DNA from: Henriciella pelagia
Lineage (GTDB): Bacteria; Pseudomonadota; Alphaproteobacteria; Caulobacterales; Hyphomonadaceae
NCBI RefSeq assembly: GCF_002088945.1
Contig: NZ_NCSU01000007.1
Span: forward strand, 930,001-994,000
DNA: 64,000 bases
Direction of reading: 5' to 3'
The notes under the pieces are model-generated. The model was given only the letters and a program-made list of their open reading frames with translations, was not told the DNA's origin and did no database searches. The position numbers were made by a program, and so were the translations under genes. Shown one piece after another: positions 28,623 to 36,996 of the stretch. The stretch's first letter is position 1, and each line of letters begins with the position of its first letter.

Positions 28623-28982
28623 CTAGTCGAGACGGATGATGTCGTCGTCCGGTTCGGCTTCCGGCGCGGGTGTTTCCGAAGCCGGTGTCTGGATTTCCGG
28701 AATATCGGACAGACGGTTCTCGTTGATGGTGCCTTCGGGAAGACGGATACCGTCCTGCGGCGCGCTGGAGTCCGGAATACGCAGGTTGAACCCGCCGCTT
28801 GAATCTGAGGTCGTGGTCGAGTCAGAGCCCGGATAACGTAGATTGAACTCGGACGCAGCCGGAGCGCTGGCCGTCTCAGCCGATACGTTAGAGGCGCCTT
28901 CGGTCTCTGCTGGAGCCTTTTCCGAACAGGCAACACCGGTAAAGCCCAGGGCGACGATGGATGCGAATGCGGCAGCTTTCAT
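28623..28982 (-). CDS. Small putative lipoprotein with repeated FNLR motif
   Basis: 119 residues; no known family. A short signal (MKAAAFASIVALGFTGVAC) ends in a cysteine with an imperfect lipobox, so it is probably exported and perhaps lipid-anchored. The rest is low-complexity, rich in S, T, P, E and D, with two similar blocks, FNLRYPGSDS and FNLRIPDSSA, and an acidic end. ATG 28980-28982 is chosen because GAGG stands 8 nt upstream; ATG 28986-28988 is too close to it. It is followed closely by the hydrolase remnant and preceded by gshB, 27 bp away. Confidence 0.6.
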   Translation of the reverse strand: MKAAAFASIVALGFTGVACSEKAPAETEGASNVSAETASAPAASEFNLRYPGSDSTTTSDSSGGFNLRIPDSSAPQDGIRLPEGTINENRLSDIPEIQTPASETPAPEAEPDDDIIRLD

Positions 28983-29009
28983 GTTCATGACCTCAGTTTG
29001 GGGCGCAGA

Positions 29010-29960
29010 TCAGGTCTTGGCAACCATATCCTGCACACAATCCCAGAAGATGGCCGCTGCGTCGATTCCTGTAAAGCGCTTGAGTTCCTGAATGCCGGTC
29101 GGGGAGGTCACGTTCACCTCCGTCAGCTTGTCGCCGATGACATCAATGCCGACGAATATCTGGCCACGGCGCTTCAGTTCCGGCCCGATCGCGTTGCAGA
29201 TCTTCAGATCGGTCTCGGTAAGTTCGACCGGTTCAGCGGTGCCGCCGACATGCAGGTTTGAGCGCGTCTCGCCCTCTTTCGGGCGGCGGTTGATGGCACC
29301 GACCGCCTTGCCGTCGACAAGGATGATGCGCTTGTCACCATTCGAGACAGCCTTGAGGAAGGCCTGTGCGATGAGGGGTTCGCGGGTGCGCTCGAGGAAC
29401 ATTTCCATCAGCGAGGAGAAATTGCTGTCGTCTTCCTTCATGCGGAACACGCCGGCGCCGCCATTGCCGTAGAGCGGCTTGATGATGATGTCCCTGTGGC
29501 GGGCGCGAAAGTCGAGAATGGATTTGAGATCGCGTGAGATCAGCGTGTCGGGAATGATTTCCGGGAAGAGCAGCGGGAAGAGCTTTTCCGGGCCTGAGCG
29601 GACGAATTCCGGATCATTGAGCACCAGCGTCTGGCCCTTCAGCAGCTCAAGGATGTGGCAGGCCGTGATGTAGGCCATGTCGAAGGGCGGGTCCTGGCGC
29701 ATCAGGACGACGTCAATATCGTCAGCGAGGTCGAGCAGGGTTTCCTCGCCGGTGATGCCGGGCTGGTCTGCGATACGCTGGAAGGTGACGGGGCGGGCGC
29801 GGGCGGTGACGCGGCCCGTGTCGAAGGAGAGGTGGCGCGGCTCGTAGATCCACAGCTTGTGACCGCGCGCCTGGGCCACTTCGGCCAGCGCGAACGTGGT
29901 GTCGGCATCGATGTTGACCGTCGAGAGCGGGTCCATCTGGATCGCGATACGCAGGCTCAT
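29010..29960 (-). CDS. gshB: Glutathione synthetase
   Basis: Joins gamma-glutamylcysteine and glycine with ATP, the last step of glutathione synthesis. 316 residues, normal length. The opening RIAIQMDPLSTVNIDADTTF, the ATP-grasp segments (IIKPLYGNGGAGVFR; KRIILVDGKAVGAINRRP) and GIDVIGDKLTEVNVTSPTGIQEL are diagnostic. ATG 29958-29960 has AGGGAG upstream. It sits in the neighbourhood of rsmI and yraN, as in many alphaproteobacteria, but is here separated from them by three genes. Confidence 0.97.
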   Translation of the reverse strand: MSLRIAIQMDPLSTVNIDADTTFALAEVAQARGHKLWIYEPRHLSFDTGRVTARARPVTFQRIADQPGITGEETLLDLADDIDVVLMRQDPPFDMAYITACHILELLKGQTLVLNDPEFVRSGPEKLFPLLFPEIIPDTLISRDLKSILDFRARHRDIIIKPLYGNGGAGVFRMKEDDSNFSSLMEMFLERTREPLIAQAFLKAVSNGDKRIILVDGKAVGAINRRPKEGETRSNLHVGGTAEPVELTETDLKICNAIGPELKRRGQIFVGIDVIGDKLTEVNVTSPTGIQELKRFTGIDAAAIFWDCVQDMVAKT

Positions 29961-30050
29961 AAGGGCTCCCTCAGCAATTGCTGCTGCTATATGAGGGCGA
30001 TTGCGCGGCTTGATAAGTGTCGTGGCCGATCAATCCGCTCCGGGGCATGC

Positions 30051-30081
30051 AAAAAGCCCCTCCCGCGAAGACGGAAGGGGC
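30051..30081 (-). terminator. Terminator of the fasciclin gene
   Basis: GCCCCTTCCG pairs with CGGGAGGGGC (one wobble) around a short loop and is followed by five T on the minus strand. It lies ~25 nt after the fasciclin stop and separates it from gshB. Confidence 0.85.
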
Positions 30082-30105
30082 CAAGCGTACGTGTTGAACC
30101 GGGGC

Positions 30106-30615
30106 TTATTCCGGCAGGATCACGCTATCGATGACGTGGATGACGCCATTCGAGGCCTTCACGTCGGCGCTGATGACCGCCGCGCCTTCAACTGTCACGG
30201 CACCGTCGCTGTCTTTGGTGATGGTGATGGTGTCGCCGGACAGGGTTTCGACTTCGCTCGTGCCCTCAGCGATGTCGCCGGCCTTGATCTTGCCGGATAC
30301 GACATGAAGCTTGAGGATGTCCTGAAGCTGATCCTGGTTCTCGTCCATGAGCAGCGTGTCGAGCGTGCCGTCAGGCAGGGCGGCGAAAGCGTCATTGGTC
30401 GGGGCGAAGACGGTGAACGGGCCGTCGCCTTTAAGGGCTTCGACAAGTTCGGCTTCGGTGACGGCGGTGACCAGCGTCGAGAAGGTGTCATCGGACGCTG
30501 CCGTGTCGACGATGTCTTTCTTGTCCGCTTTCTCCATATGGTGCTCGGCATGGGCGAGGCTGGCGCCGCCAGCGAAGAGGGCGGTGACGGCAACTGCTGT
30601 AAAGAGGGATTTCAT
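30106..30615 (-). CDS. Exported fasciclin (FAS1) domain protein
   Basis: 169 residues: a signal peptide (MKSLFTAVAVTALFAGGASLAHA) then a single FAS1 domain, an extracellular adhesion-type fold. Conserved FAS1 segments: GDGPFTVFAPTNDAFAAL (H1 region), ILKLHVVSGKIKAGD and the final VIHVIDSVILP. FAS1 proteins of this size are secreted or periplasmic; their ligands are poorly known. The ATG at 30613-30615 has GGAG upstream. It is monocistronic, with its own terminator, and diverges from the META lipoprotein. Confidence 0.92.
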   Translation of the reverse strand: MKSLFTAVAVTALFAGGASLAHAEHHMEKADKKDIVDTAASDDTFSTLVTAVTEAELVEALKGDGPFTVFAPTNDAFAALPDGTLDTLLMDENQDQLQDILKLHVVSGKIKAGDIAEGTSEVETLSGDTITITKDSDGAVTVEGAAVISADVKASNGVIHVIDSVILPE

Positions 30616-30794
30616 GAAGGGTCTCCATTTGGGTGATTGATAGCCTCAATACGGCGGAGGAGTGATGCTGGATCATTAAAAAATAAATAAAAACAATGAT
30701 CTAGTGGATTGGATGGACCCGTGCTTGTACAAGGCCATACGATCCGGGTTAGAAGATAGATCACTTGCTCGCAGATTCGTGAAAGGTGCCGCTC

Positions 30795-31616
30795 ATGCGT
30801 CGACTTCTCATCCTACCGCTCGCGCTCGGCCTGATCGCTTCCTGCGAGACAGACAAGGCGAAGGAAACGGCACCGGGGCCTGCCGAGAGTGAGGCGAGCG
30901 CCGGTGCAGACATGGCGGAGAGTGCGAGCGTGGAAGCGATGAAGATTACCGGGTCGCTCTCCTATCGCCAGCGCATCGCGCTGCCACCAGATGCCGAGGC
31001 TAGCATTCTCGTTTATGAGGAAGGCCCGGCCGACATCGCCCGCGAGGAGATCGCGAAAGAAACCTTCGCGCTGAACGGCCGGCAGGTGCCGATCCCGTTT
31101 CAGGTGGTTGTACCAGCGGATATCGAGCTGGAGCGCGACCGCCTGTCGCTTCGCGCGCAGATCCATGATGGGGCGGGTGCGCTGATCTGGACGAGCGATA
31201 CGGCGAACATTTTCGACCGCATCGAGGGCCTCTACGAAGCGGGCAATGTCAATCTCGTGCCGACAAAGGCAACAGCGGTTTCCATGGACGAGCTGACCGC
31301 GCATGAGTGGATGGCAGCGACGCTGAATGGCGAGCCCCTGTTCCAGAGTTCGCAGATCACGTTGAACTTCGAAGATGACGGCCGGGTGAGCGGATCGTCA
31401 TCGTGCAATTCCTATACGGGCAGCTTCAAGCTGAATGCCGGACGGCTGACCTTCGGACCGCTCGCCATGACGCGCCGGGCCTGTTTCCCTCAGGCGGTGA
31501 TGGACCAGGAGCAGGATTTTGTCGAGGTGATGGGCGACAATCCACACGTCTCGCTCGACGAGAATGGCCTGCTGACGCTGACCGGCGAAGACGGACGAAG
31601 CCTGACGGCGCGCTAG
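30795..31616 (+). CDS. Lipoprotein with YbaY-like and META domains
   Basis: 273 residues. A lipoprotein signal (MRRLLILPLALGLIASC) puts the lipid cysteine at residue 17. Residues ~48-150 resemble the YbaY (PF09619-type) domain: ITGSLSYRQRIALPPDAEA, then beta-rich text to LIWTSD. Residues ~165-270 are a META/HslJ domain: WMAATLNGEPL, VSGSSSCNSYTGSF, LTFGPLAMTRRAC. META domains occur in HslJ-type outer-membrane lipoproteins linked to novobiocin or heat response. ATG 30795 is preferred over GTG 30786 because GAAAGGTG then sits at ribosome-site distance. Its stop overlaps the stop of the convergent BON gene by 4 bp. Confidence 0.83.
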   Translation: MRRLLILPLALGLIASCETDKAKETAPGPAESEASAGADMAESASVEAMKITGSLSYRQRIALPPDAEASILVYEEGPADIAREEIAKETFALNGRQVPIPFQVVVPADIELERDRLSLRAQIHDGAGALIWTSDTANIFDRIEGLYEAGNVNLVPTKATAVSMDELTAHEWMAATLNGEPLFQSSQITLNFEDDGRVSGSSSCNSYTGSFKLNAGRLTFGPLAMTRRACFPQAVMDQEQDFVEVMGDNPHVSLDENGLLTLTGEDGRSLTAR

Positions 31617-32248
31617 CTGCCGGAGCCGCCGAGCAGCTCGCTGTCGCTGTTGCTACTGGAGGCGTTGAACTGCGCCGGTGTTGGGCGCACCTTCACATAG
31701 GAGACGACGCGGTCGACACCGCCGACGACGCTCGCGCGTTCGGCGGCCTCTTTCAGTTCCGCATTGGTCTGGGCGATCCCCATCAGATAGACCACGCCAT
31801 TATAGGTCTCGATATTGTAATTGATGCTTTTCACGTTCTTGGCGGCAATGAGCGAGGCGCGGACGCGGGCCGTGATGAGTTCGTCGGATGCGTTGGCGAA
31901 AAAGCCGCCCGGCTGTTCGATGACAATCTCATTGGCGACATCGCGTGTGCGGGTGGCTGTCCAGGCAATGTCCTCTGCGCGAACACGATGTTCTGGCGTC
32001 GCAACGCGTCCGGACAGCAGGACGAGACCTTGCACAACTTCGACATCGACTTCACCAAAGCCGCTTTCATTCAGCAGCATGGCCTTGATCTGGTTGGATA
32101 CGGTGGAGTCGTCGACCGCTTCACCGAGCGAGCGCTCCTGAACGGAAGCGACGCCGACAGCCCCAGCGGTTCCGATGACCGCAGCAGCACAGCCTGAAAC
32201 GAGGATTGGCGCTGTCAGGGCGAGCGCCATAAGCGGTGATCTGATCAT
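31613..32248 (-). CDS. BON domain lipoprotein (DolP/YraP-like)
   Basis: 211 residues. The lipoprotein signal MIRSPLMALALTAPILVSGC is followed by two BON domains (VSNQIKAMLLNESGFGEVDV onward; ITARVRASLIAAKNVKS onward) and a Ser/Gly-rich tail. This is the layout of DolP (YraP), an outer-membrane lipoprotein that helps keep envelope integrity. It lies directly after rsmI and yraN, the same gene company as in E. coli, where diaA also takes part; no diaA is present here. Confidence 0.9.
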   Translation of the reverse strand: MIRSPLMALALTAPILVSGCAAAVIGTAGAVGVASVQERSLGEAVDDSTVSNQIKAMLLNESGFGEVDVEVVQGLVLLSGRVATPEHRVRAEDIAWTATRTRDVANEIVIEQPGGFFANASDELITARVRASLIAAKNVKSINYNIETYNGVVYLMGIAQTNAELKEAAERASVVGGVDRVVSYVKVRPTPAQFNASSSNSDSELLGGSGS

Positions 32249-32285
32249 GGCTCAAATCTCTTTCGTTCAAAATCCGATTATGCAC

Positions 32286-32669
32286 CTAGGTGCCGGATGG
32301 GGCAAAATCTGGGCGCCAATGATTACGCAAATGTATTGGGGCGCTGTGTGGCAAAATCATCACGAGGTCAAACCGCCAGTCGAGGTTTTCGCAATCGCGT
32401 CGCTGGCCGACCCAGCTCTGCGCCGCGCGGTTGATACGCCGCCAGTTCGCTTCGGGGACAGCGGTTTCGGCGGCCGTGCGCGATTGGCGGGCCTTGACCT
32501 CGATGAAGGCAATGATGCTGCCGCGGCGCGCGATGAGATCAATCTCGCCGACGGGCAGGCGCACGCGCCGGGCGAGGATGCGGTAGCCCTTGAGGCGGAG
32601 CCAGAGCGCGGCAAGCGTTTCGGCGCGCCGTCCCCGGCGCTCTGCGGCCTGTTTCGCGCCCTCAGCCAT
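32286..32669 (-). CDS. yraN: YraN family (UPF0102) putative endonuclease
   Basis: 127 residues with the restriction-endonuclease-like fold of UPF0102: RRGRRAETLAALWLRLKGY, then the core GEIDLIARRGSIIAFIEVKAR (E-D-ExK pattern). The function is not settled in the family. The start ATG 32667-32669 overlaps the rsmI stop by 8 bp, so it is translationally coupled to rsmI. Confidence 0.93.
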   Translation of the reverse strand: MAEGAKQAAERRGRRAETLAALWLRLKGYRILARRVRLPVGEIDLIARRGSIIAFIEVKARQSRTAAETAVPEANWRRINRAAQSWVGQRRDCENLDWRFDLVMILPHSAPIHLRNHWRPDFAPSGT

Positions 32670-33588
32670 TGTCTTTCAGGGCCAGGGCGCGCTGATAGGC
32701 ATCGCGCTTCGAAATGCCGAAGGCTTCGGCGACGTCATTGGCGGCGCGCTTCATCGGCGCTTCAGCCATGGCCTTGAGGAGCGCGGCGTCGATGTCGGCT
32801 TCATCAGGGGCAGCTTCGAGCGGCGGGCCGATGAGGATGACAATCTCACCCTTCGGCGGGCCATTCTGTTCATAGTGGGCGGCGAGCTCCGCCAGCGTGC
32901 CGTGGCGGGTTTCCTCAAAGAATTTGGTCAGCTCGCGGGCGATGGCGGCGCGCCGGCCTCCCCCCAGCGTTTCGGCCAGATCGGCAAGGCAGGCAGCAAG
33001 GCGCGAGCCGCCCTCATAGAAGACAAGCGTTGCCTCGACCGGTTTCAACGCCTCGGCCTCGCGTTTGCGCTGTCCGGACTTTGCCGGCAGGAAGCCGCAG
33101 AACATGAAACGGTCGCTGGGCAGGCCGGAGGTGACAAGACCGGCGAGCAGCGCCGAAGCGCCCGGCACGGGAATGACCCTGATCCCACGCTCGACGGCTT
33201 CGTGAACCAGCTTCCAGCCAGGGTCAGAAACGAGCGGCGTGCCGGCATCAGAGATGAGGGCGATGGTCGCGCCGTCTTCAAGCTTCGCGAGAATATCCGG
33301 GCGGCGCTCTGCCCCATTATGGTCATGGTAGGCGCTCAGTTTTGCGCGAATGCCGTGAGCATCTAGCAGCTTGCGGGCAACGCGGGTGTCTTCTGCAAGA
33401 ATTTCATCCGCGCCTGCCAGCGTATCGAGGGCCCGCAGGGTGATGTCGCGCAGATTGCCGATGGGGGTTGAGACGACATGAAGACCGGGCTCAAGACGGG
33501 TTTTGCCGTGTTGCGCGGGAACGGTCTCAGCACTAGGCTCGCCGTCGGGGCGACTCGCGGCCGGAACGGAAGGATCTTTGGATGACAT
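32662..33588 (-). CDS. rsmI: 16S rRNA 2'-O-ribose methyltransferase RsmI
   Basis: Methylates the ribose of C1402 in 16S rRNA (known for E. coli RsmI). 308 residues from ATG 33586-33588. Conserved text: LHVVSTPIGNLRDITLRAL, EDTRVARKLL, ALISDAGTPLVSDPGWKL, PVPGASALLAGL and VFYEGGSRL. A start at 33598-33600 (MVPKMSS) is possible. The frame's further opening upstream is not protein-like. Its start codon lies inside the first codons of the divergent lpoA-like gene, a 7-bp 5'-to-5' overlap. Confidence 0.95.
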   Translation of the reverse strand: MSSKDPSVPAASRPDGEPSAETVPAQHGKTRLEPGLHVVSTPIGNLRDITLRALDTLAGADEILAEDTRVARKLLDAHGIRAKLSAYHDHNGAERRPDILAKLEDGATIALISDAGTPLVSDPGWKLVHEAVERGIRVIPVPGASALLAGLVTSGLPSDRFMFCGFLPAKSGQRKREAEALKPVEATLVFYEGGSRLAACLADLAETLGGGRRAAIARELTKFFEETRHGTLAELAAHYEQNGPPKGEIVILIGPPLEAAPDEADIDAALLKAMAEAPMKRAANDVAEAFGISKRDAYQRALALKDNG

Positions 33589-34892
33589 CTTGGGCACCAT
33601 CGCGCTTTGCAGGCCTCGCGCCAAGCCTTGTTCTTGCAGCTTTTCTCGCGCTGGCCGGGTGTGCCACCGGACCGAGCCAGCCGCCAGCCCCGATTTCCAG
33701 CGGCAAGCCGCGCGTCGATCCTGATCCGCGTACAGGCCAGGCGGGAGACGACCGGCCGGGCGACATTCACGGGACCGGCATTGAGGCGGATGTGAATGGC
33801 ATGCCCCTGCCACAGCCGGGCAAGTTCACGCCGGAATATCTTGAAGGGCGCGATATCATGCGCGCTGCCGTGCTGCTGCCGTTCTCGCACCCGAACGCGA
33901 ATGTCCGCGCCGAAGCCGAGGGCATGCTGGCGGGCATTGAAATGGCATTATTCGACCATGCCAGTGAGGATTTCGTCCTTCTGCCAAAGGACACGGCGGG
34001 CTCTCAGAGCGTGGCCACCGAAGCGGCCGAGCAGGCGCAGCGTGAGGGAGCCGAGTTCTTCCTCGGCCCGCTCTTTGGTGCAAACATTGCCGCGCTGAAC
34101 GGCAACCGCCTGTTCGCAGGCATGCCGATTATCGGATTTTCCAATGACCGGACGGTTGCAGGCGGTTCGACCTGGCTCGCCTCGATCACGCCGGAAGAGG
34201 AAGTGAAGGCGCTGGTCGACCATGCCGTTGCCAATGGTATTCGACAGTTCGCCTATTTCGGCCCGCAAAGCGATCTTGGAACGCGCATCCAGGCGGCCCT
34301 GCAATTCCAGGCTCAGCAGGCCGGGGGTATTGTCATCTCGACAGGCTTTTACCCTGCCGGTGAGGGATCTCCGACGAGTGAGGCGCAGTATCTCGCCCGG
34401 TCCATCAACCAGGCTGAGGCGCGGGGCCGTGTGGCGGTCCTGATCCCTGAACGCGGGACGCAATTGCGCCGGGTTGCGCCCCTGCTGGCCTATTATGGCG
34501 TCAATCGCAGCGTGAAGCTGATGGGGCTCAGCAACTGGAACGATCCGGGCATCTGGCGGGAGCCGTCGCTGGCCGGTAGCTGGTTCGTCGCGCCGCCGCA
34601 GGCTGACCTGCAGGCCTTCGAGTCGCGCTATCGCCGGATCTATGGTCAGGCGCCGAGTTCTCTTGCATCGCAGGCCTATGATGCAGCCGCGCTGGTCATG
34701 CAGCTGGCCAAGGATGGTGAGCTTGAGCGCGAGGAAATGACCCAGCAGGACGGGTTCTACGGTCTCAACGGTCTGTTCCGGTTTGCCCCGGACGGCACGA
34801 CGCAGCGCAAGATGGCGATCTTCGAGGTCCAGCCCGGCGGTGCGGTGGAAATCCAGCCAGCCGGCAACAGCTTTGCGCCGGATATCGGCTAG
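33582..34892 (+). CDS. lpoA: Penicillin-binding protein activator LpoA/LppC-like lipoprotein
   Basis: 436 residues. The signal ends in LALAGC, and the rest is a periplasmic-binding-protein fold (VLLPFSHPNANVRAEAEGML; EFFLGPLFGANIAALNG; GIRQFAYFGPQSDLG; GLSNWNDPGIWREPSLAGSW). E. coli LpoA activates PBP1A from the outer membrane; alphaproteobacterial forms like this are shorter because the N-terminal TPR half is missing. The ATG at 33582 has a GGAAGGA ribosome site, and no other in-frame start exists before the signal peptide, so overlap with the rsmI start is real. Confidence 0.88.
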   Translation: MTSWAPSRFAGLAPSLVLAAFLALAGCATGPSQPPAPISSGKPRVDPDPRTGQAGDDRPGDIHGTGIEADVNGMPLPQPGKFTPEYLEGRDIMRAAVLLPFSHPNANVRAEAEGMLAGIEMALFDHASEDFVLLPKDTAGSQSVATEAAEQAQREGAEFFLGPLFGANIAALNGNRLFAGMPIIGFSNDRTVAGGSTWLASITPEEEVKALVDHAVANGIRQFAYFGPQSDLGTRIQAALQFQAQQAGGIVISTGFYPAGEGSPTSEAQYLARSINQAEARGRVAVLIPERGTQLRRVAPLLAYYGVNRSVKLMGLSNWNDPGIWREPSLAGSWFVAPPQADLQAFESRYRRIYGQAPSSLASQAYDAAALVMQLAKDGELEREEMTQQDGFYGLNGLFRFAPDGTTQRKMAIFEVQPGGAVEIQPAGNSFAPDIG

Positions 34893-34898
34893 GGCAAA

Positions 34899-35306
34899 TT
34901 AGTCGTCCTTGCGGGCGGCAGGTTCCGGCAGGCCGAGCAGGCGGCGCGCCGCGCGCCTGTGTTTCTCCTTGACCTGTGAGCCGACAATGCCGAGTGCCGT
35001 GGCAAGCACCGTCGCATCGTCGGTAAAGCCGAGACCGGCGATTACGTCCGGCATCGCATCTGTCGGTACGATGAAATAGCCAAGCGCGGCAAACAGGACA
35101 GCCTTGGCCTTGCGCGGGGTCTTCGGGTCCATTGCGGCGTAGTAGGCGGCAGCAAGGTCATCGGCGAACGGGATGCGCCCAGCGACGCGGAAAAGCTTGG
35201 TGACGAAGTTGCGTTTTGTCCGCCTGCGGTCGCGGTCGAGATTGACAGGCAGGCGTGTGGGCTGAGACTCGCCGTTTTCTATAATAATTTCCGTCGGGTT
35301 ACGCAT
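34899..35306 (-). CDS. YkvA family DUF1232 membrane protein
   Basis: 135 residues with the DUF1232 core TPRKAKAVLFAALGYFIVPT then DAMPD, GFTDDATVLATAL, the usual YkvA pattern of one or two short hydrophobic helices. Function unknown. ATG 35304-35306 is chosen over ATG 35340-35342 because GAGGAG stands ~10 nt upstream of it. It is convergent with the lpoA-like gene (6 bp apart) and divergent from the SDR gene. Confidence 0.88.
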   Translation of the reverse strand: MRNPTEIIIENGESQPTRLPVNLDRDRRRTKRNFVTKLFRVAGRIPFADDLAAAYYAAMDPKTPRKAKAVLFAALGYFIVPTDAMPDVIAGLGFTDDATVLATALGIVGSQVKEKHRRAARRLLGLPEPAARKDD

Positions 35307-35372
35307 TGGCGGGCTGCTCCTCAACCTATAGATCGCTTGCATCAGTCAAACCTTCAAGGGAGCCACAGCACC

Positions 35373-36152
35373 GTGAAACTCAGCTCAGACATCAGCGCCG
35401 TCATTACCGGTGGCGCATCCGGCCTAGGCGCCGCAACTGCCCGCCGGCTTGCCGAACAAGGCGTCAAGGTCGCGATCTTCGACCTCAATGACGAGAAGGG
35501 CGAAGCCATCGCCAAGGAACTCGGCGGCGTGTTCTGCAATGTGAACGTCACCGATGAAGCCTCCGTGGATGCCGGCTTCGCCAAGGCCCGCGCAGCGGTC
35601 GGGCAGGAGCGTATCCTCGTCAACTGCGCCGGGACCGGCAATGCCATCAAGACCGCTTCGCGCGACAAGCAGAGCGGCGAGATCAAACACTTCCCGCTCG
35701 ACAAGTTTGACCTGATTATTCAGATCAACCTGGTCGGCACGTTCCGTTGTATTGCCAAGTCGGCCGCCGGTATGATGACGCTTGACCCGATTGATGGCGA
35801 GCGCGGCGCGATCGTGAACACCGCTTCTGTTGCCGCAGAGGATGGCCAGATGGGCCAGGCGGCCTATTCGGCCTCCAAGGGCGGCGTCGTCGGCATGACG
35901 CTGCCGATTGCCCGCGACCTCTCGCGTGAGCTGATCCGCGTCAATACGATCCTGCCGGGTATCTTCAATACGCCGCTGATGCAGGGCGCGCCGGACAATG
36001 TGAAACAGGCGCTGGCGGCATCGGTGCCGAACCCGGCCCGTCTCGGCAATCCGGAGGAATATGCCTCTCTCGCCGAGCAGATGATCACCAATGGCTACTT
36101 CAACGGCGAGGACGTTCGCCTCGACGGTGCCATCCGGATGGCGCCGCGCTAA
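35373..36152 (+). CDS. SDR family oxidoreductase, 3-hydroxyacyl-CoA dehydrogenase type II-like
   Basis: 259 residues. NAD-binding TGGASGLGAATA, NCAGTGNA, catalytic Ser in NTASVAAEDGQ and YSASK are all present. The C-terminal LPGIFNTPLMQGAPDNV and the inserted ASRDKQSGEIKHFPL resemble 17-beta-HSD10 / 3-hydroxyacyl-CoA dehydrogenase type 2 enzymes, so fatty-acyl or branched-chain acyl-CoA oxidation is likely. GTG 35373 is chosen, with AAGGGAG upstream; a TTG at 35337 would add 12 residues without support. A strong terminator follows. Confidence 0.88.
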   Translation: MKLSSDISAVITGGASGLGAATARRLAEQGVKVAIFDLNDEKGEAIAKELGGVFCNVNVTDEASVDAGFAKARAAVGQERILVNCAGTGNAIKTASRDKQSGEIKHFPLDKFDLIIQINLVGTFRCIAKSAAGMMTLDPIDGERGAIVNTASVAAEDGQMGQAAYSASKGGVVGMTLPIARDLSRELIRVNTILPGIFNTPLMQGAPDNVKQALAASVPNPARLGNPEEYASLAEQMITNGYFNGEDVRLDGAIRMAPR

Positions 36153-36176
36153 GGCAACGGCCTGTCCAACACATCA

Positions 36177-36210
36177 AAGCCCGCCCCGGAATGCCGGAGG
36201 CGGGCTTTTT
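36177..36210 (+). terminator. Rho-independent terminator of the SDR gene
   Basis: AAGCCCGCC pairs with GGCGGGCTT around a loop that can itself pair (CCGG/CCGG), followed by TTTTT. It is 25 nt past the stop. Confidence 0.93.
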
Positions 36211-36224
36211 ATATGCGTGCCGGG

Positions 36225-36785
36225 TCAGGCTGCAGGGCGAAGGATGGTCGGGCCGAGATTGGCCATGACGTCGCTGGCATCGAAATAGGCCGGATCGTCG
36301 GGCTTTGGGCCGTTGCCCATGAGGATCTCTGCCGATGCTTCAAAGCGTGTCACTTCGCGGTACTCGCTCGGGGCACCCCAGAAGGGGTCATAATAGCCCC
36401 AGCGGTCCCAGTAATGCGGGTAGCCGATGCGGCGTCCGCGTGGGCCATAAAAGCGATAATAGGGACTGAAGTGGCTATAATAGGGGGCGTATGAACCGCC
36501 GACTGGCACAAAGCTGGTATCGGCGTCCGTGGCGCGGCGGACCATGTGAAAATGGTCATAGCCGCTCTGCACCGTCAGCTCCGCCGCGCGGTAGAGAAGA
36601 TAGGTCTCGACGGTCTGGCGATCCGTCAGGCTGTTGCCGGAAAAGCTGACAATGAAGCGGTTCTGCTCAATCCGCTGGTTCGAATAGCCGCGATCGTTCG
36701 GTGAAGCGGCCTGGTAAGGGGTTGCGGTCGCGCAGGCACCCAGGAGGGCGACACCGGCAATCGCAGGAATGAAAGTCTTGATCAT
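36225..36785 (-). CDS. CC0125/CC1285 family lipoprotein
   Basis: 186 residues; a lipoprotein signal (MIKTFIPAIAGVALLGAC) leads to TPYQAASPNDRGYSNQRIEQ and FIVSFSGNSLTDRQTVETYL, text typical of the CC0125/CC1285 lipoproteins of Caulobacterales. The middle is rich in Tyr, His and Pro (YSHFSPYYRFYGPRGRRIGY), then EVTRFEASAEILMGNG. Function unknown; probably outer membrane. Its likeness to a Caulobacter-named family is one taxonomic clue for the window. Confidence 0.82.
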   Translation of the reverse strand: MIKTFIPAIAGVALLGACATATPYQAASPNDRGYSNQRIEQNRFIVSFSGNSLTDRQTVETYLLYRAAELTVQSGYDHFHMVRRATDADTSFVPVGGSYAPYYSHFSPYYRFYGPRGRRIGYPHYWDRWGYYDPFWGAPSEYREVTRFEASAEILMGNGPKPDDPAYFDASDVMANLGPTILRPAA

Positions 36786-36938
36786 CTTGATACATTGACC
36801 CTGATTGTTTGCTTCACATTATACCAGTGCAAGCTGAACGCCAGACAACACTGAACGCTCCGTCAGTAGTCCGTAATGTTGGATTGCCGGGTCTCGCAGC
36901 CAATAGACCAGGTGCGTTTTCCCTGACCGGATCGCTGG

Positions 36939-36968
36939 AAAAAAGCCCACAGCGCGGTGGCTGCGGGC
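36939..36968 (-). terminator. Rho-independent terminator of the aldehyde dehydrogenase gene
   Basis: GCCCGCAG pairs with CTGTGGGC (one wobble) and is followed by six T on the minus strand; 29 nt past the stop. Confidence 0.9.
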
Positions 36969-36996
36969 TTCATCATGGTTAGCGCGGAGGCTGCGT

